DNA of 64,000 nt. It comes from Novispirillum itersonii (GTDB taxonomy: Bacteria > Pseudomonadota > Alphaproteobacteria > Rhodospirillales > Rhodospirillaceae). The notes under the pieces were generated by a model, which was not told the origin of the DNA, ran no database searches, and saw only the letters and a list, made by a program, of their open reading frames with translations. This document shows, piece after piece, positions 25,998 to 36,567 of this stretch. The stretch spans positions 141,970 to 205,969 of the forward strand of contig NZ_JACIIX010000002.1 in NCBI RefSeq assembly GCF_014205675.1, in the 5' to 3' direction. The position numbers were made by a program, and so were the translations under genes. The stretch's first letter is position 1; every line of letters begins with the position of its first letter.

Positions 25998-27149
25998 TCA
26001 TGCAGGGGAGGAAAAACGGTCGGGGCGGAACGCGTCGATCGGCGTCACGCTGCGGCCGGTGGTCACAAGGTCGGCAAGCACCGCGCCGACAGCGGGACCG
26101 ATCTGGAATCCGGCCCCGGAGAATCCGCAGGCATGGAACAGACCGGGATGGATGCGGCTGGGCCCGATGATCGGGGCGTGATCGGGGGTTTCTGCTTCAA
26201 CCCCGCTCCAGCTGCGGATGATGGTGCAGCCCTGAAGGGCCGGGAACAGACCGGTGCCCTGTGCCAGCAGCCGCAGGGCGGCCTGCCGTTCCGGGCGGGC
26301 AAAATCAGGCGGGGTGGTGGCGGAGCGGGCATCGGCCTTCGGGTGGGCAAAGCCGCGCCCGCCGCCGAAGACGAAGTTGCCGCGTTCCACCTGCCGCCCG
26401 TAGACGCCGCCGCCTTCCACCCCGATGCTGACCGTCAGGAACGGCGGCAGGGGTTCGGTCACGGCCATCAGGGGATGGATCACCGAAATCGGCAGCGGAT
26501 CGCCGATTCCGGCGGCCAGTTCCCCGGCCCAGGCCCCGGCGCAGTTGATCAGAACCGGGGCTGAGGCGGTGATTTCGGCCTGTGCACTGGTGACGTGAAA
26601 CCCTTCCGGGGTGATGCGGATGTCGCTGACCGGGGCCCGGTCCAGAATGGTGGCCCCGGCTGCCGCCGCGGCCCGTGAAAAGGCCGGGGAGACAAGGCGC
26701 GGATTGGCGTGGCCGTCTTCCGGACACAGGGACCCGCCGATGGCGCTGTCGCCGATCATCGGATACAGGCGGCGCAGGTCGGCGGTGTCCAGCAGTTGCA
26801 GGCCGAGGCCGAAGTTTTCCACCCGGGCGGCATAGGCTTCCAGAGAGGCCATATCGGCGGCGGAGCGGGCCAGCTTGAGATGCCCGGAGCGGACATATTC
26901 CCCGTCCTCGCCGATCAGGGACCGCAGGTTGGCCCACAGGGCGTGCGCCCGCTGTGCCAGCGGCAGGTGCTCCGGCGGGCGGCCCTGACGGCGGACCCCG
27001 CCGTAGTTGACGCCACTGGCCCGGCTGCCGGGGCGGTCGCGTTCCATCAGGATCACCGAGGCCCCGGCCTGACGCAGGAACAGGGCCGCGGATCCGCCGA
27101 CGATCCCGCCGCCGACGATCACCACATCCGCGCGCAGATGGTGGGTCAT
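25998..27149 (-). CDS. FAD-dependent oxidoreductase, DAO family (dehydrogenase beta subunit)
   Basis: A 383-residue D-amino-acid-oxidase-fold protein. FAD binds the N-terminal VVIVGGGIVGGSAALF (about 9-24), and the C-terminal GFSGAGFQIGPAVG is the second FAD contact typical of the family. In family members such as octopine and nopaline oxidase, HcnC, and D-hydroxyproline dehydrogenase, this subunit oxidises the C-N bond of the substrate. It overlaps the alpha-subunit gene by four bases. The three-gene set indicates a dehydrogenase rather than a lone oxygen-reducing oxidase. Confidence 0.85.
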   Translation of the reverse strand: MTHHLRADVVIVGGGIVGGSAALFLRQAGASVILMERDRPGSRASGVNYGGVRRQGRPPEHLPLAQRAHALWANLRSLIGEDGEYVRSGHLKLARSAADMASLEAYAARVENFGLGLQLLDTADLRRLYPMIGDSAIGGSLCPEDGHANPRLVSPAFSRAAAAAGATILDRAPVSDIRITPEGFHVTSAQAEITASAPVLINCAGAWAGELAAGIGDPLPISVIHPLMAVTEPLPPFLTVSIGVEGGGVYGRQVERGNFVFGGGRGFAHPKADARSATTPPDFARPERQAALRLLAQGTGLFPALQGCTIIRSWSGVEAETPDHAPIIGPSRIHPGLFHACGFSGAGFQIGPAVGAVLADLVTTGRSVTPIDAFRPDRFSSPA

Positions 27150-28567
27150 GGGGTGTCCTCCCCGGAAACCGGCGCCGGAAGGGTGGCGGCGGGTAAGGGT
27201 TTGATCGGGGGCTGCGGGCGCAGCCGGGCAATGGCGGAAACCGGCCTGCCGGTTTCATGGGCCAGAACTTCAGCGGCGGCGACCCCGCACATCCGGCCCT
27301 GACAGCGGCCCATGCCGATCCGCGACAGCGCCTTCAGGCGGTTCAGTTCGGTCGGGGTGTCGGTCCGCACGGTCTGGCGCAGGGTGCCGACGGTGATTTC
27401 CTCGCAGCGGCACAGGGTCATGCTGTCCGGCAGGTCGTGCGCCCATCCGGCGGGAACCGGGAAGGCGGTCCACAGGGCGGAGCTGAAGCGGCGGAAGCGG
27501 GCCAGCCGTCTGTCCAGCGCGGTCACACGGGTGGGGTCAACCGGCAGGCCCCGGTCCTGCAACAGGGCCAGCGCGGCCCGCTCTCCGGCGGCTTCGGCGG
27601 CGTCGGCCCCGGCAATCCCGGCACCATCCCCGGCGACATAGACCCCGGCGACCGAGGTACGCCCGGCGTCATCCCGCTCCGGCAGCCAGACCCGGTGCAG
27701 ATCGTTGAAGGCAAAGCGGCACCCGGCCAGATCGGCCAGCTGGGTTTCCGAGCGCAGACCATAGCCGAGGCCGATGCCGTCGCAGGCGGTTTCCCGGTCC
27801 CGGCCTTTGGCATCCCGCCAGTGCAGGGCGGCGACGGTCCCGTCGGGGCCGCTGATCTCGCGCAGGGTGACACCGCTGTGCAGCGGTACATCGTGCAGGC
27901 TCAGCCACGCGGTGTAATACAGGCCCTTCAGCAGGGTATCCGGGCAGGCGAGCAGGCCGGGCAGGGCGTGGATGCGGTTGACGAAGGGGGCGGTATCCAG
28001 CACGGCGGCAACCGTGGCCCCGGCCTTGGCATACTGATAGGCGATCAGATACAGCAGCGGGCCGGTTCCGGCGAAGACCACCCGCTTTCCGATGCCGCAG
28101 CCCTGTGCCTTCAGGGCAATCTGGGCCCCGCCGAGGGTGTAGACGCCGGGGCGGGTCCAGCCCGGCAGCGGCAGGATGCGGTCGGTGGCCCCGGTGGCAA
28201 GGATCAGGCTGTCATAGGGCAGGACGGTGCTGACCGGCTGGCCGCTGGCATCGCGGTTCATCAGGTCCAGTGCGCCGTGTTCGATGTTCCACACCAGCGT
28301 TTCGGTGTAGTGGTCGATCTGCCCGGCATAGGGGGCCAGCGCGGTATGGATGGCCCGGGCCTTGGCGGCCTCGAAGCCATACAGGGCTTCCGGCGGGCGG
28401 GTCAGACCGGCGGGGGGCTGGCGGTAAATCTGTCCGCCGGGGCGGGCAGCTTCATCCACCAGCACCGGGTTCAGCCCGGCGGCGGCGAGGGTGACGGCGG
28501 CGCGGACCCCGGCGGGACCGGCCCCGACGATCACCGGACGCAGGGAGGTGGTTGCGGCGGCAGTCAT
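27146..28567 (-). CDS. FAD/2Fe-2S oxidoreductase alpha subunit (HcnB/OoxA-like)
   Basis: A 473-residue pyridine-nucleotide-disulfide-like flavoprotein. VIVGAGPAGVRAAVTLA is the FAD site, and a second dinucleotide fold begins near VVFAGTGPLLYLIAYQYA. The C-terminal BFD-type iron-sulfur region has CRCEE, then a CQGRMC cysteine pair (CxC...CxxxxC). HcnB, OoxA and the alpha subunit of heterotrimeric hydroxyproline dehydrogenase share this layout. It overlaps both neighbouring genes by four bases, so the three subunits should be made together. Confidence 0.85.
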   Translation of the reverse strand: MTAAATTSLRPVIVGAGPAGVRAAVTLAAAGLNPVLVDEAARPGGQIYRQPPAGLTRPPEALYGFEAAKARAIHTALAPYAGQIDHYTETLVWNIEHGALDLMNRDASGQPVSTVLPYDSLILATGATDRILPLPGWTRPGVYTLGGAQIALKAQGCGIGKRVVFAGTGPLLYLIAYQYAKAGATVAAVLDTAPFVNRIHALPGLLACPDTLLKGLYYTAWLSLHDVPLHSGVTLREISGPDGTVAALHWRDAKGRDRETACDGIGLGYGLRSETQLADLAGCRFAFNDLHRVWLPERDDAGRTSVAGVYVAGDGAGIAGADAAEAAGERAALALLQDRGLPVDPTRVTALDRRLARFRRFSSALWTAFPVPAGWAHDLPDSMTLCRCEEITVGTLRQTVRTDTPTELNRLKALSRIGMGRCQGRMCGVAAAEVLAHETGRPVSAIARLRPQPPIKPLPAATLPAPVSGEDTP

Positions 28568-28887
28568 GAGGCCGCTCCCGTCATCACCGGGGGGACGGTG
28601 GCGGAGGTTGACAGGCTCATGCCCTCTTCCAGCAGGGTGGAACAGGCGCGCAGCCGTTCCACCGGCCCGGTCCCCCGGCGTACCTGAATCCAGCAGTCCT
28701 GACAGGCCCCCATCAGACAGAACCCGGCCCGGTTTTCCCCGGTGAATTCAGTCTGACGCAGGCGGTTGGCACAGGTCAGGATCGCGGTCAGCAGCGTGTC
28801 CCCGGACAGGGCCGTCTGCGGCTGGCCGTCCAGAAAAAAGTGCACAGGGGGGCGGGACTGCTCCGCGTAGCGGACGAGCAGGCTCAT
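28564..28887 (-). CDS. Small 2Fe-2S subunit (HcnA/gamma-like)
   Basis: A 107-residue ferredoxin-fold protein of the Fer2_4 type. The cluster cysteines are in GFCLMGACQDCW (C-x4-C-x2-C) and RACST. It is the electron-transfer gamma subunit expected beside the alpha and beta flavoproteins. Its stop overlaps the alpha-subunit start by four bases, and it lies 45 bases after the permease gene. Confidence 0.85.
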   Translation of the reverse strand: MSLLVRYAEQSRPPVHFFLDGQPQTALSGDTLLTAILTCANRLRQTEFTGENRAGFCLMGACQDCWIQVRRGTGPVERLRACSTLLEEGMSLSTSATVPPVMTGAAS

Positions 28888-28932
28888 GACAGACCTTTCA
28901 GAAAGGGTCGCAGCAGGCAGGGAAGGGGGTGG

Positions 28933-29727
28933 TCAGCGTTGGCCGACCAGCACCCGGTCAAGCCCGTAGATACGATCCAGCAGCAGGGCGGTGGCGGCGG
29001 TCAGGCCGACGATCAGGGCCGAGACGGCGGCCATCATCGGGTCAATCGATTCCGTCGCGTACATGTACATTTTTACCGGCAGGGTGATGGTGGACGGCGC
29101 GGTGATGAAGATCGACATCGTCACTTCATCGAAGCTGTTGATAAAGCACAGCAGCCAGCCGCCGCTGACACCCGGCAGGATCATCGGCAGGGTGATCCGC
29201 CGGAACACGGTCAGCCGGCTGGCCCCCAGCGACAGCGCCGCATGTTCCACCGAGCGGTCATAACCGGTCATGGCGGCAATCAGCAGGCGCATGGCATAGG
29301 GGGTGATCACCACCACATGGGCCAGAGCCAGCCAGACAAAGCTGCCGGTGGCCCCGATGCGGGCGAACATCTGCAACAATGCCACACCCAGCACCAGATG
29401 CGGGATCACCAGCGGCGACAGGAACAGCCCTTCCAGCGCCTGACGGCCGGGGAAGTTGCCCCGGGTGATCGCCAGCGAGGCCGGGACCGCCAGACCGACC
29501 GCCAGAGAGGCGGAAACGGTGGCCAGCCACAGGCTGTTGATGAACGAGGTGACAAAGTCCGGGTGTTCAAACACCTTGCGGAACCAGCGCAGCGACCAGG
29601 TCCAGCCCGGCAGCGATAGGGTGTTTTCCGGGGTGAAGGCCACCAGACAGACGATCACCAGCGGGGCCAGCATGAACATGACCACCAGCGTGTTGAACAG
29701 GATGGCAAAGGATCCGTTACGGGGCAT
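28933..29727 (-). CDS. ABC transporter permease, PotC-like
   Basis: A 264-residue inner-membrane permease with six predicted helices. The EAA-type loop AALSLGASRLTVFRRITLPMILPG is clear. It forms the importer with the adjacent PotB-like permease (6-base gap), the PotA-like ATPase and the distal binding protein. Confidence 0.9.
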   Translation of the reverse strand: MPRNGSFAILFNTLVVMFMLAPLVIVCLVAFTPENTLSLPGWTWSLRWFRKVFEHPDFVTSFINSLWLATVSASLAVGLAVPASLAITRGNFPGRQALEGLFLSPLVIPHLVLGVALLQMFARIGATGSFVWLALAHVVVITPYAMRLLIAAMTGYDRSVEHAALSLGASRLTVFRRITLPMILPGVSGGWLLCFINSFDEVTMSIFITAPSTITLPVKMYMYATESIDPMMAAVSALIVGLTAATALLLDRIYGLDRVLVGQR

Positions 29728-29733
29728 GGCGGC

Positions 29734-30597
29734 TTATCCCAGTCGGCGGCGATACTGGCGTTCCACCACCCGGTGGCAGGTCAGCATCACGATCAGGTTG
29801 GCAATCAGCAGAATGACGGCGATGGCGGCACCCATCGGCCAGTTCAGCTCGTGCAGGTACTGGTCATAGACGGTGGTGGCCACCATCTTCAGGCGGCGTC
29901 CGCCCAGCAGACCGGGGATGGCGAAGGAACTGGCAGCCAGACCGAAGACGATCAGCCCGCCGGACAGGATGCCCGGCATGATCTGCGGCAGCACCACCCG
30001 GACAATGGCGGTCAGGCGGGAGGCCCCGAAGGACAGGGCAGCCTGTTCCACCTGCGGATCCAGTTTCTGCAGGGCGGTCCACACCGGGATCACCATGAAC
30101 GGCAGCATGACGTGGACCAGCGCGGTGATCACCGCCCCTTCGGTATACAGCATGCGGGTTTTGCCGATGCCGATCGCCTGAAACAGCATGTTCACCGGGC
30201 CTTCAATGCCCAGCAGCATCGACCAGCCGAAGGTGCGCACCACCACCGACACCAGCAGCGGCGTCAGCACGATCATCAGGAACACCGACCGCCACGGCGC
30301 GGCCATCCGCGACAGGATATAGGCCTCCGGCACGCCGATCACCACGCACAGCAGGGTGGTGATCAGCCCGATGCGCAGGGTGCGCAGGAAGATCTCAAGG
30401 TAATAGCCGTCGCTGACGATGGCGGCGTAATGGCTGAGGGTGAAACCGCCGGTGGCCCCACGGGCAGCGTCGTATTCATTGAACGACAGCATCAGGGTCA
30501 GGGACAGCGGCGTCAGCAGCATGACGGCGAACAGCAGCAGCGACGGCAGGGTCAGCCACGCCGCCGAGCGGGTCCGGGGAGAGGCGGTGTCGCTCAT
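29734..30597 (-). CDS. ABC transporter permease, PotB-like
   Basis: A 287-residue permease with six predicted helices. The ATPase-contact loop is AALSFGASRLTAIVRVVLPQIMPG. It overlaps the ATPase gene by four bases and pairs with the next permease. The family transports polyamines, iron(III), thiamine, opines and others, so substrate cannot be read from this subunit. Confidence 0.9.
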   Translation of the reverse strand: MSDTASPRTRSAAWLTLPSLLLFAVMLLTPLSLTLMLSFNEYDAARGATGGFTLSHYAAIVSDGYYLEIFLRTLRIGLITTLLCVVIGVPEAYILSRMAAPWRSVFLMIVLTPLLVSVVVRTFGWSMLLGIEGPVNMLFQAIGIGKTRMLYTEGAVITALVHVMLPFMVIPVWTALQKLDPQVEQAALSFGASRLTAIVRVVLPQIMPGILSGGLIVFGLAASSFAIPGLLGGRRLKMVATTVYDQYLHELNWPMGAAIAVILLIANLIVMLTCHRVVERQYRRRLG

Positions 30598-31577
30598 CGG
30601 CCGCCCTCCGGCAGGGTCCGCAGGATGGCATCATCCCAGTCCAGCGCCACGGCGGTGCCGGGGGGATGGGCCGGGCTGCCATCGTTGACCTGCACCACCA
30701 CCATCGGCCCCAGCGGGCTTTCCAGATGGTACAGCCACTGACTGCCGAGGAAGAAACGGTCAACGATGGTGGCATCGGCGCGGCCCTGTCCGGCGGGCTT
30801 CAGCATCAGCTTTTCCGGGCGGACATGGCGTTGCGGGCCGCCGTCGGTGGCGGGGGGCAGCAGGTTGGTCTTGCCGACGAAGCGGGAAATAAACTCCGAG
30901 GCCGGATGTTCATACACCTCGTAAGGGGTGTCGATCTGGGTGATCCGGCCACTCTGCATCACCACCACCCGGTCGGAGACCGAGAAGGCCTCGGCCTGAT
31001 CGTGGGTGACCATGATGGTGGTGGTCCCGACCTGCTGCTGGATGGTCCGCAGCTCGAACTGCATGGCCTCGCGCAGCTTGGCATCAAGGTTGGACAGCGG
31101 TTCGTCCAGCAGCAGCAGCGGCGGGCGGATGACGATGGCGCGGGCAAGGGCAACGCGCTGCCGCTGGCCGCCGGAGAGCTCGCGCGGGTACCGTCCGGCG
31201 TGGGCATCCAGATGCACCAGTGCCAGCGCCTGTTCCACCCGGCGGGCGCGTTCGGCACGCTCCACCTTCTGCATCTCAAGGCCGAAGGCGACGTTGTCGG
31301 CCACGGTCATATGCGGGAACAGCGCATAGCTCTGGAACACGATGCCGAGACCACGGCTGTTGGCCGGGGCGTGGGTGATGTCGCGGCCCTGCAGGCGGAT
31401 CCGCCCGGCGGTGGCATCGACGAAACCGGCGATCATTTGCAGGGTGGTGGTCTTGCCGCAGCCCGACGGCCCCAGCAGTGAAATGAACTCACCCTGCTCG
31501 ACGCTGAGGGACACGTCATCGACGGCCTTCACCGGACCGTAATGTTTGCTCAGGGCGTCCAGTTCAAGAAAGGGCAC
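30594..31577 (-). CDS. ABC transporter ATPase, PotA-like
   Basis: A 327-residue ATPase and the first gene of the operon. Walker A is GPSGCGKTTT (about 37-46), the signature is LSGGQRQRVALARAI, Walker B is LLLLDEPLSNLD, and a TOBE domain fills the C-terminal third. It is divergent from the IclR regulator across a 249-base region with two inverted repeats. Gene order is ATPase, two permeases, three dehydrogenase subunits and binding protein. Confidence 0.92.
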   Translation of the reverse strand: MPFLELDALSKHYGPVKAVDDVSLSVEQGEFISLLGPSGCGKTTTLQMIAGFVDATAGRIRLQGRDITHAPANSRGLGIVFQSYALFPHMTVADNVAFGLEMQKVERAERARRVEQALALVHLDAHAGRYPRELSGGQRQRVALARAIVIRPPLLLLDEPLSNLDAKLREAMQFELRTIQQQVGTTTIMVTHDQAEAFSVSDRVVVMQSGRITQIDTPYEVYEHPASEFISRFVGKTNLLPPATDGGPQRHVRPEKLMLKPAGQGRADATIVDRFFLGSQWLYHLESPLGPMVVVQVNDGSPAHPPGTAVALDWDDAILRTLPEGGR

Positions 31578-31746
31578 AGCTGGGTCTCCCGTTTTTCATT
31601 CCGCTATGCGGAAAGAAATTGCCTGTCTGTCCAAGGGGTGGACCGGGGCGGTAAGGGGGATCCGCACCCGGTCCGCAGGCCATTTCGGCCCGTTGGATCC
31701 AGAGTTTTCCGAACCGGGGGCAGCGTCAACGTCAGTTTTCGTATGG

Positions 31747-31782
31747 TTGAAAAAATTTTCAAAAAATTCCAACATACGGAAT
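31747..31782. promoter_or_regulatory. Two inverted repeats, probable IclR operators
   Basis: TTGAAAA-aa-TTTTCAA (31747-31762) has perfect 7-base arms, and ATTCC-aacatac-GGAAT (31766-31782) has perfect 5-base arms. They lie together in the AT-rich part of the region between the ABC operon and the IclR gene. Such dyads suit IclR-family dimers; the assignment is inference. Confidence 0.5.
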
Positions 31783-31826
31783 ATCGAGAAATGGTATGAC
31801 CTATTCCTTTGCCGGAGGAGAAAACG

Positions 31827-32669
31827 ATGACCGAGCCCGCCGATGACCCCCGCCGCCCCGGTGCCGACGCGGGCAGCAAGACCAGTCTCCAGCGGGGGAT
31901 CGCGATTCTGCGAGCTATCGCCGCCCATGGTGGTACCGGGGCGCGCCTGACCGATCTGGCGCGGGATCTGGGCATGACACCGCCGACCGTCCACCGGCTG
32001 CTGAAGGCACTGGTGGCGGAAGGGATGATTGACCACGACCCGCAGGGCAAACGGTACCGGCTGGGGCTGGATTTGTTCGTGCTGGCGGCGCAGGCCGGAT
32101 CCTGCGGCACCCTGCGCGACATGGCCCGCCCGATCCTGCTGCGGCTGTCGGCCACCCTGCGGGAGACGGTGTTCCTGCTGGTGCGCAACGGTTTTGACGC
32201 CATCTGTCTCGACCGGGCGGAAGGGCCGTTTCCGATCCGCTCCTTCACCGGGGATATCGGCGGCCGGGTGATGCTGGGCATCGGGCAGGGCAGCCTGACC
32301 ATTCTGGCCCACCTGCCGGAGGATGAGCAGCAGGAGGTGATCCGCTTCAATCTGCCGCGCATGCAGGGGATGGGTTTTCTGGATGAGGTCTATCTGCGGA
32401 CGGCCATCGCCAAGGTGAAGGCGCAGGGCTATTCCAGCCAGCATTCCGGGTTGCTGCCGGGGATGTCGGGGGTGGCGGTGCCGGTGTTTGACCGGCAGGG
32501 GCGGGCGGTGGCGGCGCTGTCGATCGGCACCCCGACGGACCGGCTGACCGATGAGCGGCTGACCGTGGTGGTTGATATCCTGCGTCGCGAGGCCGCCGGG
32601 ATCAGCCGCCAGCTTAACCCCTTCGATCCGGCGCTGTCGCGCTCCGGCGTTTCGGGCAGCATTGTGTAA
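31827..32669 (+). CDS. IclR-family transcriptional regulator
   Basis: A 280-residue IclR-type regulator. A winged helix at about 20-75 includes LTDLARDLGMTPPTVHRLLKAL. The C-terminal GAF-like effector domain includes GRVMLGIGQG and a Ser-Gly-rich GMSGVAVPV. The frame is open from 31809, but GGAGGAG at 31814-31820 fits the ATG at 31827. It is divergent from the ABC/dehydrogenase operon and is probably its pathway regulator, responding to the substrate or a breakdown product. Confidence 0.9.
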   Translation: MTEPADDPRRPGADAGSKTSLQRGIAILRAIAAHGGTGARLTDLARDLGMTPPTVHRLLKALVAEGMIDHDPQGKRYRLGLDLFVLAAQAGSCGTLRDMARPILLRLSATLRETVFLLVRNGFDAICLDRAEGPFPIRSFTGDIGGRVMLGIGQGSLTILAHLPEDEQQEVIRFNLPRMQGMGFLDEVYLRTAIAKVKAQGYSSQHSGLLPGMSGVAVPVFDRQGRAVAALSIGTPTDRLTDERLTVVVDILRREAAGISRQLNPFDPALSRSGVSGSIV

Positions 32670-32859
32670 ATCCCGGGGGCAGCCGTGCAAAAAACACGGA
32701 TCTCAACCGTCTGCCGCAGGATGACAGATCGGTGACAGTCTGCTTCCATAGGAAAGATCCCCAGACCCCCATTCCGGCATTCTGCTGTCGGGAGACCAAC
32801 TGTGCCCCCTGTGACGACTCCCCTGATCCCCGCTGCCCTCCGGATGCAGGAGCTGCGGC

Positions 32860-33546
32860 ATGCCCCCTGATGACCGTGAGACCGGTATTTCCCCGGCGGA
32901 CAGCGGCCTGTCTGACCCGGTGATCCCGGCGGAGGCCGATGGTGCCCCGTCTGCCGTCCTGCCTGCGGTTGCGGACACCCTGCCGGAGTGGGATCCGCCC
33001 CCTCCGGCGGCGGTGACGCCATGGGGCCTGTTCCTGCTGTTTTCTTCGCTGGCGATGATTGGCTTCGGCGGAGTCCTGCCATGGGTGCACCGCAGTCTGG
33101 TGGAGCGCCGCCGGATCCTGACGCAGGCGGAGTTTGCCGAGATTTTCGCCTTTTCCCAGCTGCTGCCGGGGCCGACCATCTGCAATCTGGCGATCATCGT
33201 CGGCTACCGCCGTTGCGGGGCGCTGGGGGGGCTGGCGGCGGTTACCGGGATGGTGGTTCCTCCGGCGATCGGTGTGCTCGGGCTGGCGGTGCTGTATGAC
33301 CGCTACGGCGGGACAGCGGTGGTGAGCGACGTGCTGCGGGGAATGTCGGTGGTGGCGGTGGCGTTGATCTGCTCGATGGCGGTCAAAATGGCGCGGGGGA
33401 TGCCGCGCACCCTGCGGGCCGGGGCGTTTGCCGGAGCGATGTTTGCCGCCATTGCCCTGCTGAAGTGGCCGCTGGTGGCGGTGATGTTCGGGCTCGGCGG
33501 ACTGGCGGTGCTGATCCAGAAGAAACCCGGTGGCGGAGAGGCGTGA
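32860..33546 (+). CDS. Chromate transporter family, first half protein
   Basis: A 228-residue membrane protein of the ChrA superfamily with a hydrophilic N-terminal tail of about 50 residues and six hydrophobic segments. SLAMIGFGGVLPWVHRSLV and FAFSQLLPGPTICNLAIIVGYR are the conserved half-motifs. GGAG-type sequence upstream of the ATG supports the start. Its stop overlaps the next start (TGATG). The pair equals one long ChrA split into two short proteins, a known short-chain arrangement. Substrate may be chromate or another anion. Confidence 0.85.
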   Translation: MPPDDRETGISPADSGLSDPVIPAEADGAPSAVLPAVADTLPEWDPPPPAAVTPWGLFLLFSSLAMIGFGGVLPWVHRSLVERRRILTQAEFAEIFAFSQLLPGPTICNLAIIVGYRRCGALGGLAAVTGMVVPPAIGVLGLAVLYDRYGGTAVVSDVLRGMSVVAVALICSMAVKMARGMPRTLRAGAFAGAMFAAIALLKWPLVAVMFGLGGLAVLIQKKPGGGEA

Positions 33547-34082
33547 TGGACAGCCAGTGGAGTATTGCCGGGCAGATCCTGTTGCATTTCGCCCTGTTGT
33601 CGCTGATGGCGATTGGCGGCGGGGTGATTGCCCTGTCCCCGGAAATGATGCGCTTTATGACGGAGACCCACCAGTGGGTCAGCCATCAGGTGTTTGTCGA
33701 GGCGTTTACGCTGGCACAGGTGGCGCCGGGGCCGAACTTCCTGTTTGCCACCATCATCGGCTATCGCGCCGCCGGAGTGATCGGGGCGGTGGCGGCCACG
33801 GTGGCACTGGTCGGGCCACCGGCCCTGCTGGCGGTACTGGCGCTGCGCTATGGCAACCGGGTGGTTGGCCGCAGTCTGGGGACGCGGATCCGGCTGGCGG
33901 TGCTGCCGCTGTCGATCGGGATGATGGCGGCGACCTCGTGGTCGCTGACGCTGATGGCGGTGCAGACCATACCCCAGATCGGCCTGTTTGCGGCGGCGGT
34001 GGCGGTGCTGGTCTGGACCCGCCTCAACCCGCTGTGGCTGATTGCCGTGGGCGGAGTGCTGGGGGCGCTGAAGATCGTCTGA
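33546..34082 (+). CDS. Chromate transporter family, second half protein
   Basis: A 178-residue membrane protein, the partner of the preceding half. LMAIGGGVIALSPEMMRFM and LAQVAPGPNFLFATIIGYRAAG repeat the family motif. The frame is open from 33465, but the ATG at 33546 shares its A with the upstream TGA and follows GGAGAGG, so translational coupling is likely. It converges on uvrB. Confidence 0.85.
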   Translation: MDSQWSIAGQILLHFALLSLMAIGGGVIALSPEMMRFMTETHQWVSHQVFVEAFTLAQVAPGPNFLFATIIGYRAAGVIGAVAATVALVGPPALLAVLALRYGNRVVGRSLGTRIRLAVLPLSIGMMAATSWSLTLMAVQTIPQIGLFAAAVAVLVWTRLNPLWLIAVGGVLGALKIV

Positions 34083-34092
34083 GCGTCAGGGG

Positions 34093-34133
34093 CTGAAAAA
34101 GGAAAGGGCCTGTCTGATCCACCCGACAGGCCC
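34093..34133 (-). terminator. Terminator of uvrB
   Basis: GGGCCTGTC (34106-34114) pairs with GACAGGCCC (34125-34133). On the minus strand the hairpin is followed by TTTCCTTTTTC. It lies about 105 bases after the uvrB stop. Confidence 0.75.
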
Positions 34134-34238
34134 GTTGATGGGAATTGGAGGGTCGGTGGACAACCGTCTTCCCATCTGAGAATCAGCTTATCCCTTTTCT
34201 GTCGGGAATTGCAACGGGAAGAGGCTTTGTTGTTTTCA

Positions 34239-36371
<2,133 letters not shown>

Positions 36372-36499
36372 GGCAGGTTCCTCGGCAAGGAAAGGGATGA
36401 CTGACCCTAAGGCGGACGGTATGCGTCCGGCAAGGGGCAGCATGGGAAAAGGGAGGGGGCTTTGATGGCCCTGTGCCGGAGCCCTGTGCCGGAACGGCA

Positions 36500-36532
36500 G
36501 CGGGGCCTTCAGGGCAAACCTGAAGGCCCCGC
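36500..36532 (-). terminator. Hairpin between recA and uvrB
   Basis: GCGGGGCCTTCAGG (36500-36513) and CCTGAAGGCCCCGC (36519-36532) form a perfect 14-bp stem with a five-base loop, 36 bases after the recA stop. The T tract is poor, so termination may be partial. Confidence 0.6.
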
Positions 36533-36567
36533 GCGATTCTTATCGGCAAGGAGAAACCGGATCCGGC

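Noticed and set aside
27257-28687. 476-residue plus-strand ORF
   Set aside because: Antisense to the dehydrogenase alpha-subunit gene, Gly/Gln-rich, no recognisable domain.
32683-32699. Terminator after the IclR gene
   Set aside because: CCGTG/CACGG is only a 5-bp stem and no T tract follows.
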